A stretch of DNA of 64,000 bases from an uncultured Eggerthellaceae bacterium. Its GTDB lineage: Bacteria; Actinomycetota; Coriobacteriia; Coriobacteriales; Eggerthellaceae. Made by a program: the position numbers and the translations under genes. The DNA is taken from contig CAKTTY010000007.1 of assembly GCA_934617065.1 (NCBI GenBank), positions 1 to 64,000 on the forward strand. Reading direction: 5' to 3'. Positions 8,757 through 19,210 of the stretch are shown one piece after another (within the stretch, counting starts at the first letter, position 1; every line of letters begins with the position of its first letter). Under the pieces are notes generated by a model, which did not search any database, was not told the origin of the DNA, and saw only the letters and a list, made by a program, of their open reading frames with translations.

Positions 8757-8820
8757 CAAGCTCGTTTGAGCTTGAAAAGATATCTTTCTGCATTCGTGCG
8801 GAAAGACGAATGCAAGGAGG
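8757..8820 (+). promoter_or_regulatory. Leader with three consecutive inverted repeats ending at the ribosome site
   Basis: Three perfect inverted repeats stand in a row: CAAGCTC/GAGCTTG (8757-8774, four-base loop), the 12-base palindrome AAAGATATCTTT (8776-8787), and TGCATTCGT/ACGAATGCA (8789-8814, eight-base loop). The last ends where the Shine-Dalgarno AAGGAGG (8814-8820) begins, so it could affect translation of the lipoprotein. Confidence 0.45.
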
Positions 8821-8825
8821 AAAAG

Positions 8826-9443
8826 ATGGACAACGCAAAGACGCAAGCCCGCCATTGGCTTTTGGCGGCAGCCGTGGCGCTGTTCGCGGTAATTCTGTGC
8901 CTCGGTCTTGTAGGCTGTGGCCCGAGCGAAGAGGAGAAGGCGAAGCAGGCGCTCGACGGTGAGCTTTCCCAGTTCGTCAATCCCAGCGACGATGAGGCAT
9001 CTAAGCTTGTTGGCGAAATGGGCGGTTCTGACTTGCAGCAGCTTGAGCAGCTGGGCATGGATGGCGAATCCCTGTTCAAGTCTTGGGTAAACGGCTTCGC
9101 TTATGAAATCGGCGATGTAAAGGTTGACGGCGACACCGCCAAGGCACCCACCAAGATCACCAGCAAGCAGCTCTATGTTGTTCTTACGAGCTGGGGCGAC
9201 AGCTTTGCCGATGACGCTATGAACCAGGATTTCAGCACTACCGACGAGATCTACGCTTATGCCGGTAAGACGTTCATGGCAGCCCTCGATGCTGCAACTC
9301 CGGTAGAAACCGAAGTTACCTTTACCTTGACCAAGGACGGTAAAGACTGGAAGCTCGACATGGACAACACCGACAACCAGCAGGCACTTGCTGACAGCAT
9401 GTTCGGTGGCGGCATTTCCGCTTCCGAGGCTTTCGGTAAATAA
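8826..9443 (+). CDS. Predicted lipoprotein of unknown function
   Basis: A 205-residue secreted lipoprotein. ATG 8826 follows a perfect AAGGAGG; an in-frame ORF upstream covers the leader hairpins and is not used. The signal peptide has a basic start, a hydrophobic stretch at about 11-29 and a lipobox LVGC with Cys31 as the lipidated residue. The mature part is acidic and rich in Ala, Asp and Lys, with no cysteine beyond the lipobox. It resembles small DUF4878/DUF5105-type extracellular lipoproteins of Gram-positive bacteria, but no family is certain. The gene stands alone with its own leader and terminator. Confidence 0.85.
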   Translation: MDNAKTQARHWLLAAAVALFAVILCLGLVGCGPSEEEKAKQALDGELSQFVNPSDDEASKLVGEMGGSDLQQLEQLGMDGESLFKSWVNGFAYEIGDVKVDGDTAKAPTKITSKQLYVVLTSWGDSFADDAMNQDFSTTDEIYAYAGKTFMAALDAATPVETEVTFTLTKDGKDWKLDMDNTDNQQALADSMFGGGISASEAFGK

Positions 9444-9490
9444 AGGGTTCGTGGCGGATTCATTTCGCGCACGTAACATTTGTCGAAAAC

Positions 9491-9535
9491 AAGGAACCGT
9501 AGGGCCGCGGGAGCGGTGCTACGGCTCCTTTTCTT
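9491..9535 (+). terminator. Rho-independent terminator
   Basis: AAGGAaCCGTAG pairs with CTACGGcTCCTT around a 16-base GC-rich loop and is followed by a T-rich run. It is 47 bases after the lipoprotein stop. Confidence 0.75.
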
Positions 9536-9601
9536 ATGACGCTGTGCTATCTTTGAGAGCATTACAAAAGTGCTAAGCGCAGTTCGAAAGGAGCGCGGCA
9601 T

Positions 9602-10852
9602 ATGTCTTACGACTATCTCGCAGCAGAAGACCCTCAAATAGCAGACGCAATTGGGCAGGAGCTTTCCCGCCAGCGCTCAACTATCGAGCTTATCGCATCA
9701 GAGAACATTGCTTCACCTGCCGTAATGCAGGCAATGGGTACCGTGCTTACCAACAAGTATGCTGAAGGTTATTCTGGCAAGCGCTATTACGGCGGCTGCG
9801 AAAAGGTCGACATCGTTGAAGATTTGGCCATCGAGCGCGCCTGCAAGCTGTTCGACTGCAAGTTCGCCAACGTGCAGCCTCATTCCGGCGCTAATGCCAA
9901 CCTTGCTGCCTATCAGGCTCTGATCAACCTGGGCGACACCGTGCTGGGACTTTCCCTCGACCATGGTGGTCACCTTACCCATGGTTCTCCCGTTAATTTC
10001 TCGGGCAAGAATTACAACATCGTCTCTTACGGCGTTAACCCCGAAACCGAGCTTATCGACTACGACGAGATCGAGCGTCTTGCCAAGGAGCATAAGCCCA
10101 AGCTCATTGTGGGTGGCGCTTCTGCATATCCTCGCGTTATCGACTTCAAGCGTATGCGCGAAATCGCAGACGAGGTTGGCGCATATCTCATGATCGATAT
10201 GGCGCACATTGCCGGTCTGGTTGCTGCTGGTTTGCATCCGAGCCCCGTGCCCTATGCTCACGTGGTAACCTCCACCAGCCATAAGACCCTTCGCGGTCCT
10301 CGTGGCGGTTTTATCCTCACCAACGACGAAGCTCTGGCGAAGAAGATCAATTCCGCGGTATTCCCTGGTACGCAGGGCGGTCCTCTGATGCACATCATCG
10401 CAGCAAAGGCCGTTGCTTTCGGCGAGGCTTTGAAGCCCGAGTTCAAGACGTACATGGAAAACGTGGTTAAGAACTGCGCATCCATGGGTGAAGGCATGGT
10501 AGAAGGTGGCCTGCGTCTGGTATCGGGCGGTACCGACAATCACTTGGTTTTGGTAGACCTTACTCCCGCCGACATTACCGGTAAGGATGCAGAGAAGCTT
10601 CTTGAATCCGTAGGCCTGACGGTGAACAAGAACACCATCCCCAACGAAAAGCGCTCGCCTTTCGTGACCAGCGGTATTCGTGTTGGTACGGCAGCAGGCA
10701 CGACGCGTGGTTTCGATGCCGATGAGTTCCACCGCATCGGCCAGCTTATCGCCGCCACGGTATTCAACGCTGAAGACGAGGCACGCCTCGCACAGATCAA
10801 GGAAGAAGTTGCGGGCCTTATCGCCAAGCATCCTCTTTATCCCGAGCTGTAA
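9602..10852 (+). CDS. glyA: Serine hydroxymethyltransferase
   Basis: PLP enzyme that converts serine and tetrahydrofolate to glycine and 5,10-methylene-tetrahydrofolate, the main source of one-carbon units. It is full length (416 residues). The PLP lysine is K228 in [14 protein letters not shown]; the family segments [20 protein letters not shown] and [10 protein letters not shown] are all present. The start follows GAAAGGAGCG. The stop codon is immediately followed by a REP-like repeat containing the terminator. The dTMP and purine precursors made downstream fit with the upp and dCMP deaminase genes that follow. Confidence 0.97.
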   Translation: MSYDYLAAEDPQIADAIGQELSRQRSTIELIASENIASPAVMQAMGTVLTNKYAEGYSGKRYYGGCEKVDIVEDLAIERACKLFDCKFANVQPHSGANANLAAYQALINLGDTVLGLSLDHGGHLTHGSPVNFSGKNYNIVSYGVNPETELIDYDEIERLAKEHKPKLIVGGASAYPRVIDFKRMREIADEVGAYLMIDMAHIAGLVAAGLHPSPVPYAHVVTSTSHKTLRGPRGGFILTNDEALAKKINSAVFPGTQGGPLMHIIAAKAVAFGEALKPEFKTYMENVVKNCASMGEGMVEGGLRLVSGGTDNHLVLVDLTPADITGKDAEKLLESVGLTVNKNTIPNEKRSPFVTSGIRVGTAAGTTRGFDADEFHRIGQLIAATVFNAEDEARLAQIKEEVAGLIAKHPLYPEL

Positions 10853-10984
10853 GTGGGGACATAGGGACAGGTCCCATTTTCCCGCTTAGTCATAATGCAT
10901 AAAGAAAGAACCCCGCTTGCAATGCGTCGCAAGCGGGGTTCTTCTCGTTGGGCGGGAAAATGGGGTCAGCCCCTATATTCCCAC
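10853..10984. repeat. Dispersed REP-like element, copy 1 (inverted pair)
   Basis: Two 33-base units in opposite orientation (10853-10885 and 10952-10984) flank the glyA terminator hairpin. Each is a member of the GTGGGAA..GGGAC..GTCCC..TTCCCAC family also found at 26990, 29711 and 29921. The left unit begins at the base after the glyA stop codon. Confidence 0.8.
10909..10945 (+). terminator. glyA terminator inside the repeat element
   Basis: AACCCCGCTTGC and its exact complement form a 12-bp stem with an eight-base loop, followed by CTTCT. The stem core (CCCGCTTGC) resembles those in copies 2 and 3 of the repeat. Confidence 0.75.
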
Positions 10985-11114
10985 GCCATTTCACCTCACC
11001 TATTTCAGGTGATATCTTGCCATGAGTGCGCAAACCCTGCCTTTTCCCTGTTTTGATTCGGCTAAAAGCAATACACTGTTCAGCGAAGAAGTGCGCAGCA
11101 GTAAGGAGAAACGC

Positions 11115-11786
11115 ATGGACTTCGCAAGCGAAGAGCGTCTAACCGTTGTCGATCATCCGCTTATTAAGCATAAGCTGTCGGTAATCCGCAATGAAGATAC
11201 GCCCGATTATCTTTTCCGCCAGACCGTGCGTGAGATTACGCTTTTGGAGGGCTATGCAGCCACCCAGGATTTAGCAACGCGCTCGGTCGAGGTGAAAACG
11301 CCTATCGCCACGTGCGAATGTGAATCAATCAGGGGCATCGAGCCGGTGGTTGTTCCCATCTTGCGTGCAGGTCTTGGCATGCTCGACGGCATGTTGGATC
11401 TGATTCCCACTGCTCCCGTTGCCCATTTGGGTATGTATCGCGATGAGGTGACCCACGAACCTCACGAATATTATGCAAAGATGCCCGACTACATTGCCGA
11501 GCGCTCGGTGCTGCTCGTTGATCCCATGCTTGCTACGGGCGGATCCCTTTGCGCGGCAATCGATGCGTTGCGCAAGCGCGGCGTGAAAGATATCTCTGCC
11601 TGCGTTATTGTCGCATCGCCCGAGGGCGTGCAGGCCGTGCTCGAGCATGATCCTTCCGTGCGCCTATTTACCTGCGCTATCGACGAAGGTCTTAACGAGG
11701 ATGCCTACATCGTCCCCGGCCTGGGCGACGCAGGCGATCGCATTTTCCGTACCGAAGGCACGCCGGTTCAAAGCGAACTGGTTTAA
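11115..11786 (+). CDS. upp: Uracil phosphoribosyltransferase
   Basis: Salvages uracil with PRPP to UMP. ATG 11115 after GTAAGGAG gives 223 residues, slightly longer than the usual 208-210; an in-frame ORF reaches further upstream without a start signal. The PRPP-binding loop is VDPMLATGGS (135-144), and the substrate segment PILRAGLGM and the C-terminal PGLGDAGDR are present. The next gene, a dCMP deaminase, begins 21 bases downstream across a run of nine G, so the two probably form a pyrimidine-salvage operon. Confidence 0.96.
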   Translation: MDFASEERLTVVDHPLIKHKLSVIRNEDTPDYLFRQTVREITLLEGYAATQDLATRSVEVKTPIATCECESIRGIEPVVVPILRAGLGMLDGMLDLIPTAPVAHLGMYRDEVTHEPHEYYAKMPDYIAERSVLLVDPMLATGGSLCAAIDALRKRGVKDISACVIVASPEGVQAVLEHDPSVRLFTCAIDEGLNEDAYIVPGLGDAGDRIFRTEGTPVQSELV

Positions 11787-11807
11787 GAGGGGGGGGGAGG
11801 GAGTTTG

Positions 11808-12281
11808 ATGATCAGGCAAGAGCGCCCTTCATGGGACGAGTACTTTATGACCTTGGCCGATGAAGTTGCCACGCGCACAACGTGCTTGCGTCGCGCAGTG
11901 GGGGCTATCATCGTAAAGGAGAAGCGCATCCTGGCTACTGGCTACAACGGCGTGCCCACGGGGCTACGCCATTGCTCTGTTACCGGATGCCTGCGAGAAA
12001 AGCTCGGCGTTCCTTCGGGCCAGCGCCACGAAATTTGCCGCGGACTGCACGCAGAACAGAACGCCCTTCTTCAGGCGGCGCGTTACGGTATCGATATTGA
12101 AGGTTCTTCCATATACATCACCACGCAGCCCTGTGTAGTGTGTGCGAAGATGCTCATAAATGCTGGAATCAGTGAGATTATCTACCGCAATCCGTATCCT
12201 GATGAACTTGCAATGGAGCTTTTGAATGAGTCAAATATCAAAATTCGCATATTTGACGGACAGACTTCAAAAAGTGAGTAG
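11808..12281 (+). CDS. Deoxycytidylate (dCMP) deaminase, ComEB-like
   Basis: Zinc enzyme that converts dCMP to dUMP, feeding thymidylate synthesis. ATG 11808 follows GGGAGGGAG and gives 157 residues; a TTG just before it is less likely. The cytidine-deaminase zinc motif is intact: HAE (81-83, with catalytic Glu83) and PCVVC (Cys109, Cys112). Further Cys and His residues at about 55-61 and 74 match the second zinc site of ComEB/dCMP deaminases. It follows upp closely. The C-terminus (INAGISEIIY) is typical of the family. Confidence 0.92.
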   Translation: MIRQERPSWDEYFMTLADEVATRTTCLRRAVGAIIVKEKRILATGYNGVPTGLRHCSVTGCLREKLGVPSGQRHEICRGLHAEQNALLQAARYGIDIEGSSIYITTQPCVVCAKMLINAGISEIIYRNPYPDELAMELLNESNIKIRIFDGQTSKSE

Positions 12282-12393
12282 CGTGTTTTCCACAAATGAC
12301 CATGTTTGCTTTATAGAACGTGTTTGAAAACTTTGAAATGTTCAAAAATGTAGGACAAAACAATAGTATTGGCCGTCAGATTGCCAAATTGAG

Positions 12394-12483
12394 GTTTCAG
12401 ATAACGGGTTAGTACGCTATTGTAATCAACTGGGTTTGTGGGCAGATACCACTCGCCCAAATTTATTGCACGTTATCGGAAAC
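12394..12483 (+). promoter_or_regulatory. Possible structured RNA leader of the ATP synthase operon
   Basis: A 13-base inverted repeat with one mismatch (12394-12406 and 12471-12483, GTTTCaGATAACG) encloses a second pairing, TGTAAT 12421-12426 with ATTGCA 12465-12470. The 3' arms are contiguous, so the helices could stack coaxially with a 14-base bulge on the 5' side. An inner TGGGC/GCCCA stem tops it. It lies 84 bases upstream of atpI within a 285-base gene-free, A+T-rich interval that presumably also contains the operon promoter. Confidence 0.35.
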
Positions 12484-12566
12484 ACTGGTAGCAACCACGT
12501 GATGGCGTTTATGCTGCATGTGGTCAAAATTGGGCTTTGGACCCTGAACACGGAAGAAAGGAAGAA

Positions 12567-12860
12567 ATGCTCGCACCAGTAGCAGCAGGAATCGCAGCAG
12601 GAATCATCGGGTTTCTCCCCTTGTTCATTTCCCTGCGCCTTGCACGCCGCTCCACGAGCCTTTCTGCCATGAGCGCTGGTTTGTACGGTTTGACTGGTAC
12701 ATTTGTATCGCTCATCGTGGTTGCCGTCGCTCTTATCGTGTGCGCTATGGTTGCACGCGATGTGGTTCTTCCCTTTGGTGTGGCTGAGATCGTGGCGCTT
12801 ATCGTGTCCACGTCTGCATATGTCGTTTATAAGAACGTCCTTGCTAAGCGCAAGAAATAA
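12567..12860 (+). CDS. atpI: AtpI-like small membrane protein heading the ATP synthase operon
   Basis: A 97-residue protein with three or four hydrophobic segments and a basic C-terminus (LAKRKK). ATG 12567 follows GAAAGGAAG. Its position, length and topology match subunit I, an assembly factor for the c-ring and a possible magnesium transporter. Sequence conservation in this family is low, so the assignment rests mainly on context, 28 bases before atpB. Confidence 0.65.
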   Translation: MLAPVAAGIAAGIIGFLPLFISLRLARRSTSLSAMSAGLYGLTGTFVSLIVVAVALIVCAMVARDVVLPFGVAEIVALIVSTSAYVVYKNVLAKRKK

Positions 12861-12888
12861 GTAAGTAACGGAAAGGTAAGGAATCCTG

Positions 12889-13677
12889 ATGGGTGAAGCT
12901 CTTTCACAGTTCGTCGAGGAGGCACAGCATCTCTCGTCTCAGTTCGACTCGACGACGGTCTTTTCCATTGCGGGTTGGAACGTGTCCCAGTACGTCCTGT
13001 ACATGCTGGTCGCTCTCGTTCTGGTAGCTGCATTGGTTCTTATCGCGGGTCGCAAGCTTACGCTCGTACCTCACGGTAAGTTCGCACACATCTTCGAGTT
13101 CGGCTACAACTTCATTTCTGAAGGCGTTGGCGCCGACGTTATCGGCGAAGGCTTCAAGAAGCACGTTCCCTTCCTGGCTACGCTGTTCTTCTTCATCCTT
13201 ACCGCCAACATCATCGGCCTCATCCCTGGTGCGAAGGCCGCTATGGGCACCATCTCCATCACCTGGGCGCTGGCTGCTATTTCCTTTATCTACTTCAACT
13301 TCTGGGGCTTGAAGGAGCTTGGCTTCTTCCATTACTTCAAGTCGCTGTGCCCTTCGGGCGTACCGGCGCCTATTGCCCCTATCATTTGGTTCCTGGAGTT
13401 CTTCTCCATGGTGATCCGCGTTCTGACTCTTGCCGTTCGACTTTACGGCAACATGCTCGCAGGCCATATGGTTCTCGCCGTATTCTCTCTGGCAACCACC
13501 ATCTTCCTGCAGACCGCCATCTTCCAGATGGACATCGTTGCGGGTCTGCCTGCAATCGCATGGTTCTTCTTGCTGTTCTTCATGTATGCGCTCGAAACCC
13601 TCGTTGCTTTCTTGCAGGCATACGTATTCACCATTCTGTCTTCTTCCTACATCGGCATGGCAATCCATCCTCACTGA
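12889..13677 (+). CDS. atpB: F0F1 ATP synthase subunit a
   Basis: Membrane stator subunit that forms the proton half-channels against the c-ring. The 262 residues have about six membrane helices. The essential arginine is in LAVRLYGNMLAGH, and the C-terminal helix carries the FLQAYVFTILSSSYIG motif. A GGTAAGGA ribosome site precedes ATG 12889. A 154-base gap with two overlapping hairpins separates it from atpE. Confidence 0.95.
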   Translation: MGEALSQFVEEAQHLSSQFDSTTVFSIAGWNVSQYVLYMLVALVLVAALVLIAGRKLTLVPHGKFAHIFEFGYNFISEGVGADVIGEGFKKHVPFLATLFFFILTANIIGLIPGAKAAMGTISITWALAAISFIYFNFWGLKELGFFHYFKSLCPSGVPAPIAPIIWFLEFFSMVIRVLTLAVRLYGNMLAGHMVLAVFSLATTIFLQTAIFQMDIVAGLPAIAWFFLLFFMYALETLVAFLQAYVFTILSSSYIGMAIHPH

Positions 13678-13696
13678 TAAGAAGAAACAGTTTTCG

Positions 13697-13735
13697 GCCT
13701 GCGCCCCTAGCGGCGCAGGCGGCCTAGAGGCCGCC
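13697..13735 (+). promoter_or_regulatory. Two overlapping hairpins between atpB and atpE
   Basis: GCCTGCGCC/GGCGCAGGC (13697-13720) and GGCGGCC/GGCCGCC (13718-13735) share three bases and so cannot both form fully. No T-run follows, so they are more likely mRNA processing or stability elements than a terminator. Confidence 0.45.
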
Positions 13736-13831
13736 ACCTAACTTGTGTACTACAGCTGGTACAAGAAAAATTTCAGCTGATTAAGTAATAGGGACGAGGG
13801 AAAGGCTCTTGTCCAACTAAAGGAGGTAATC

Positions 13832-14050
13832 GTGGAACTCACTCTCGCAATCGCTGCGTTGAAGGTCGTTGGCTATGGCCTCGCAGCAATCGGCCCTGGC
13901 ATCGGTATCGGCGTTGCTACCTACGGCCTGTGCGTGTCTGCTGCTCGTCAGCCTGAGATGAAGGGTCAGCTCATGGGCTACTTCTTCATCGGTGCTGCTA
14001 TGTCTGAGGCACTCGCACTGCTCGGCCTGGTTCTTTTCTTCATCGGCTAG
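13832..14050 (+). CDS. atpE: F0F1 ATP synthase subunit c
   Basis: The 72-residue proteolipid that forms the rotor ring. GTG 13832 is the start, set by a strong AAAGGAGGT. There are two membrane helices joined by the polar loop ARQPE (38-42). The ion-binding carboxylate is Glu59 in SEALALLG. Helix 1 reads GPGIGIG, with no Gln at the Na+-ligand position, and Ala60 replaces the Ser/Thr that follows Glu in Na+-type rings, so the ring is predicted to use protons. Strong ribosome site and upstream hairpins fit the high copy number needed. Confidence 0.96.
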   Translation: MELTLAIAALKVVGYGLAAIGPGIGIGVATYGLCVSAARQPEMKGQLMGYFFIGAAMSEALALLGLVLFFIG

Positions 14051-14108
14051 AACTTCGCGAAGTAAGTAACTAACGAAGAAACCGAAAGAAGAGAAGGAGG
14101 CACGCGAA

Positions 14109-14705
14109 TTGAACGCACACGTACGTAACTGCGCAAGTGGCATGATCGCCTTTGCGGCTGCGTCTGCGGCATTCCCGGTATGCGCGTTCGCTGACGAAGG
14201 AGCAGGAATCAATGCAATTCTTCCTCAGATGGAAGAATTCATCCCCATGCTCGTCGCCTTCATCATCTTGTGGATCGTTCTTGCCAAGTTTGGTTGGCCT
14301 CTGTTCGAGGGCATGCTGAACAAGCGTGAGGAAACGATCAAGAACTCTTTGGAGAAGTCCGAAGAGGCACGACAGGAAAGCGAACGACTTCTGGCTGAGT
14401 ATCGTGAGCAGCTCGAGGGTGCAAAAACCCAGGCTCAGCAGATCCTCAACAATGCCAAGCTCACCGGCGACGCTCTCGAAAAAGAGATCACCGCTAAGGC
14501 TCAGGCTGAGGCAGATGCCATTGTCGACAAGGCTCGTGCGCAAATCGAGCAGGAGAAGGAAAACGCCATCAAGGAGCTTCAGGCTACTATGGCAGATACT
14601 TCTATTGCCGTTGCATCTCGCCTGATCGGTGAGGATTTCAGCGACGATGAGCACCGTAAGCTCATCGAGCGCTACGTGAAAGAGGCAGGTAGTCTAAATG
14701 GCTAA
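14109..14705 (+). CDS. atpF: F0F1 ATP synthase subunit b
   Basis: Peripheral stalk subunit of 198 residues. TTG 14109 is the chosen start because a perfect AAGGAGG ends eight bases before it. After the N-terminus comes one membrane helix (about residues 44-60), then a long charged coiled coil and a C-terminal delta-binding part. The first 28 residues look like a cleavable signal peptide (hydrophobic, Ala-rich, ending AFA before Asp29), unusual for subunit b. Overlaps atpH by eight bases. Confidence 0.93.
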   Translation: MNAHVRNCASGMIAFAAASAAFPVCAFADEGAGINAILPQMEEFIPMLVAFIILWIVLAKFGWPLFEGMLNKREETIKNSLEKSEEARQESERLLAEYREQLEGAKTQAQQILNNAKLTGDALEKEITAKAQAEADAIVDKARAQIEQEKENAIKELQATMADTSIAVASRLIGEDFSDDEHRKLIERYVKEAGSLNG

Positions 14706-15270
14706 TCGTCTTGTCATCAATGAAACGATTGCAGCCTACGCCAACGCTGCCATCGATGGCGCTAACGCCACCGGCGGTCGTGACGCTGTCGTTGAGGTTC
14801 GCAACCAGATGCGCCAGATCCTTGGGTTCATGGCAACCAACATCGATTTACGTCTCTCGTTGGACAACGAGGCTTACACTGCCGAAGAGCGCCAGGCGCT
14901 TGCAGGCAACGTTTTCGATGGCTACAACCCAGTGGTCAAAGAGCTTCTTGGAGTTATGGCTTCTCGCTGTGATGCAGCGCTGTTCCGCCGCGTTGTTTCT
15001 CTGTACGAGGATCTCATCGAGAGCAAGCTTAACTTCAACGTTGTTGATGTGACGACGGTTGTTGAACTTGATGACAACCTGCGAACCGTAATTACCAATA
15101 AGGCCGAATCTGATCTGGGTCGCGACTGTGTTCTTGTTGAGCACATCGATCCTTCGATCCAGGGCGGCATTATCCTGAGCACTGGCGACCGTTATGTCGA
15201 TGCGAGCGTCCGCACGCAGTTCGACAAGGCTCGTATTGCTCTGAAAAAGAAAGATGGAGGTGAATGCTAG
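14698..15270 (+). CDS. atpH: F0F1 ATP synthase subunit delta
   Basis: Stator subunit linking the b-dimer to the top of F1. The 190 residues match the OSCP/delta family, with a helical N-terminal domain and the C-terminal signature [24 protein letters not shown] region. It overlaps atpF by eight bases and its stop codon overlaps the GTG start of atpA, implying translational coupling. Confidence 0.93.
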   Translation: MANRLVINETIAAYANAAIDGANATGGRDAVVEVRNQMRQILGFMATNIDLRLSLDNEAYTAEERQALAGNVFDGYNPVVKELLGVMASRCDAALFRRVVSLYEDLIESKLNFNVVDVTTVVELDDNLRTVITNKAESDLGRDCVLVEHIDPSIQGGIILSTGDRYVDASVRTQFDKARIALKKKDGGEC

Positions 15271-16829
15271 TGACTGAAATCACCGCACAGTCTATCGACG
15301 CCGCACTGCGCAAGCAGCTCGACGCCATCAACACCAGCGTTGAGTCTCGCGAGACCGGCACGGTTGTACAAATTGGCGACGGTATTGCGCGTATCGACGG
15401 CCTTAAGGGTGCGATGTCTGGCGAGCTTCTCGAGTTCGTCGCTTCCGATGGACGTATCGTTTCCGGTTTGGTGCAGAACCTCGAAGAAGATGAGGTTGGT
15501 GCCGTACTCCTCGGTGACGTCACCGCAATTAAGGAAAACGACCAGGTACGTACCACTGGCAAGATTCTTGAGGTTCCTGTTGGCAAGGCTATGCTCGGTC
15601 GCGTTGTTAACGTGCTCGGCCAGCCTATCGACGGCAAGGGACCCATTGAGACCACTGCTACCCGCCCGGTAGAATTCAAGGCTCCCGGCGTTCATGAGCG
15701 TCAGCCTGTTGAAGAGCCGATGCAGACCGGTATCCTCGCAGTTGACTCCATGATTCCGATTGGCCGTGGCCAGCGCGAACTTATCATTGGCGACCGTCAG
15801 ACCGGTAAGACCTCTATTGCCGTTGATGCCATCATCAACCAAAAGGGCAAGGGCATGGTCTGCGTATACGTTGCTGTAGGCCAGAAGGCTTCCACCGTAT
15901 CCGGCATCGTTGAGACCCTCGAGCGCTTTGGCGCTATGGATTACACCATCGTTGTTGCTGCTACCGCATCCGATCCTGCTCCTCTGCAGTACATGGCTCC
16001 TATGGTTGGTGCTGCAATGGGCGAGTACTTCATGTACAACGGCGAGGACGGCAAGCCTGCTAACGCTGAGAATCCTGGCGGCCACGTACTTTGCATCTAC
16101 GACGACCTCACCAAGCAGGCCGTTGCATATCGTCAGATGTCCCTGACCCTGCATCGTCCTCCCGGACGCGAAGCATATCCTGGCGACATCTTCTACCTGC
16201 ATTCTCGCCTGCTCGAGCGTGCATGTAAGCTGTCTGATGAAAACGGTGCAGGTTCTCTTACCGCACTGCCTATCATCGAAACCCAGGCTGGTGACGTTGG
16301 TGCGTTCATTCCTACGAACGTTATCTCCATTACCGACGGTCAGATTTACCTCACCACCGACCTGTTCTATCAGGGTCAGCGTCCTGCTGTTAACGTTGGT
16401 ATCTCCGTATCCCGCGTTGGCGGCTCTGCTCAGGTGAAGTCCATGAAGTCCGTTGCTGGTACGCTGCGCCTCGACCTCGCTGCATATCGCGAGCTCGCTG
16501 CATTTACCCAGTTCGGTTCCGACCTGGACGCTGCAACCCAGCAGCAGCTTACCCGTGGTGCTGCAATGACTGAGCTTCTTAAGCAGGGTCGTTACACCCC
16601 GATGTCCGTTGAAGACCAGGCAACTGCTATCTGGGCTGGCGCTCATGGCTTCCTGGATGATGTACCGGTTAAGAGCATTGTTCGCTTCCGCGCTGAAATG
16701 CTCGACTACCTGCATCACTCCGGCAATGGCGTTATGGACAAGCTTGCTGATGCAAAGAAGTTCACCGACGAAGTAGAGGCTGAACTGAATGCTGTTATCC
16801 CGGCATTCAAGGCTCAGTTCATCGCGTAA
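15270..16829 (+). CDS. atpA: F0F1 ATP synthase subunit alpha
   Basis: Non-catalytic nucleotide-binding subunit of the F1 head, about 519 residues. Walker A is GDRQTGKT (174-181). GTG 15270 is preferred over ATG 15264 because the GGAGG at 15256-15260 is nine bases from the GTG but only three from the ATG. The start overlaps the last base of the atpH stop codon. Family segments such as [19 protein letters not shown] are intact. Confidence 0.95.
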   Translation: MTEITAQSIDAALRKQLDAINTSVESRETGTVVQIGDGIARIDGLKGAMSGELLEFVASDGRIVSGLVQNLEEDEVGAVLLGDVTAIKENDQVRTTGKILEVPVGKAMLGRVVNVLGQPIDGKGPIETTATRPVEFKAPGVHERQPVEEPMQTGILAVDSMIPIGRGQRELIIGDRQTGKTSIAVDAIINQKGKGMVCVYVAVGQKASTVSGIVETLERFGAMDYTIVVAATASDPAPLQYMAPMVGAAMGEYFMYNGEDGKPANAENPGGHVLCIYDDLTKQAVAYRQMSLTLHRPPGREAYPGDIFYLHSRLLERACKLSDENGAGSLTALPIIETQAGDVGAFIPTNVISITDGQIYLTTDLFYQGQRPAVNVGISVSRVGGSAQVKSMKSVAGTLRLDLAAYRELAAFTQFGSDLDAATQQQLTRGAAMTELLKQGRYTPMSVEDQATAIWAGAHGFLDDVPVKSIVRFRAEMLDYLHHSGNGVMDKLADAKKFTDEVEAELNAVIPAFKAQFIA

Positions 16830-16840
16830 GGTAGGTCACT

Positions 16841-17761
16841 ATGCCCAACCTTCACGATATTGAAAGGCGAATCAAGTCCGTCGAATCGACGAAGCAGATT
16901 ACGCATACCATGCAGATGGTTGCTGCTGCAAAAATCCGTCATTCGACCGAGCGTGTCGAAGCTGCTACGCCTTATGGCGAGGCTGTGAAGGAGATGCTGG
17001 CCAACATCGCACGCATGGGCGGTACTACTGCACCGCTCGCGACGCCGCATGACGAGGTTAAGAAGACCCTTATTGTGGTCATCGCCTCTGACCGTGGTTT
17101 GGCTGGCGGCTTCAATTCCAGCGTGCTTCGTCGTGCCGAGCAGATCATGAAGGAGCGCAAGGCAGAGGGCAAGGAGATCGCTGTTGCCGCTTGTGGCAAG
17201 AAGGCGATCGGCTACTTCAAGTATCGTGGTATCGATACAGTGCTTGCCTTCCGCGACCTGTCCGCTGATCCTCGCGTCGAAGAGGCCGATGCTCTGGCTG
17301 ACTATGCTATAGAGCATTACCTCTCTGGCGAAATTGACGAGGTGGTCGTTCTTTACAACCATGCGAAGAACGCAGGTGAGCAGGTTCTGATCCAGCAGCC
17401 TCTGTTGCCGGTAAACCCGAAGGCATTCCTCCCCAAGGGCGAGGTATTTGTCAAGGGCGGCGGCATCACCGAGCCGACTCCCGATAACCCCGATCTTCCG
17501 GGCGCTATCGATTACGAGCCCAGCGAGGAAGATGTCTTGGATCACTTCCTTCCCGAGTATATTGCAGGTCATTTCTACTATATGCTCATTGACTCAGCAG
17601 CAGCTGAGCAGGCTGCTCGTCGCAATGCTATGAAGAATGCGACGGACAACGCCAATGACATGATTGAGACTCTCAACCGTGTCTACAACCGTGTACGTCA
17701 AGGCGCTATTACGACCGAGATCAACGAGATCGTCGGTGGCGCCGCAGCTTTGGAGGACTAA
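16841..17761 (+). CDS. atpG: F0F1 ATP synthase subunit gamma
   Basis: Central rotor shaft, 306 residues. The N-terminal helix RRIKSVESTKQITHTMQMV and the C-terminal helix with the YNRVRQGAITTEINEIVGG signature form the coiled-coil axle. The start is 11 bases after atpA with only a weak GGTAGG ribosome site, and the stop directly abuts the atpD ATG. The middle Rossmann domain is somewhat longer than the E. coli one (extra segment near residues 190-225). Confidence 0.95.
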   Translation: MPNLHDIERRIKSVESTKQITHTMQMVAAAKIRHSTERVEAATPYGEAVKEMLANIARMGGTTAPLATPHDEVKKTLIVVIASDRGLAGGFNSSVLRRAEQIMKERKAEGKEIAVAACGKKAIGYFKYRGIDTVLAFRDLSADPRVEEADALADYAIEHYLSGEIDEVVVLYNHAKNAGEQVLIQQPLLPVNPKAFLPKGEVFVKGGGITEPTPDNPDLPGAIDYEPSEEDVLDHFLPEYIAGHFYYMLIDSAAAEQAARRNAMKNATDNANDMIETLNRVYNRVRQGAITTEINEIVGGAAALED

Positions 17762-19207
<1,446 letters not shown>

Positions 19208-19210
19208 GTC

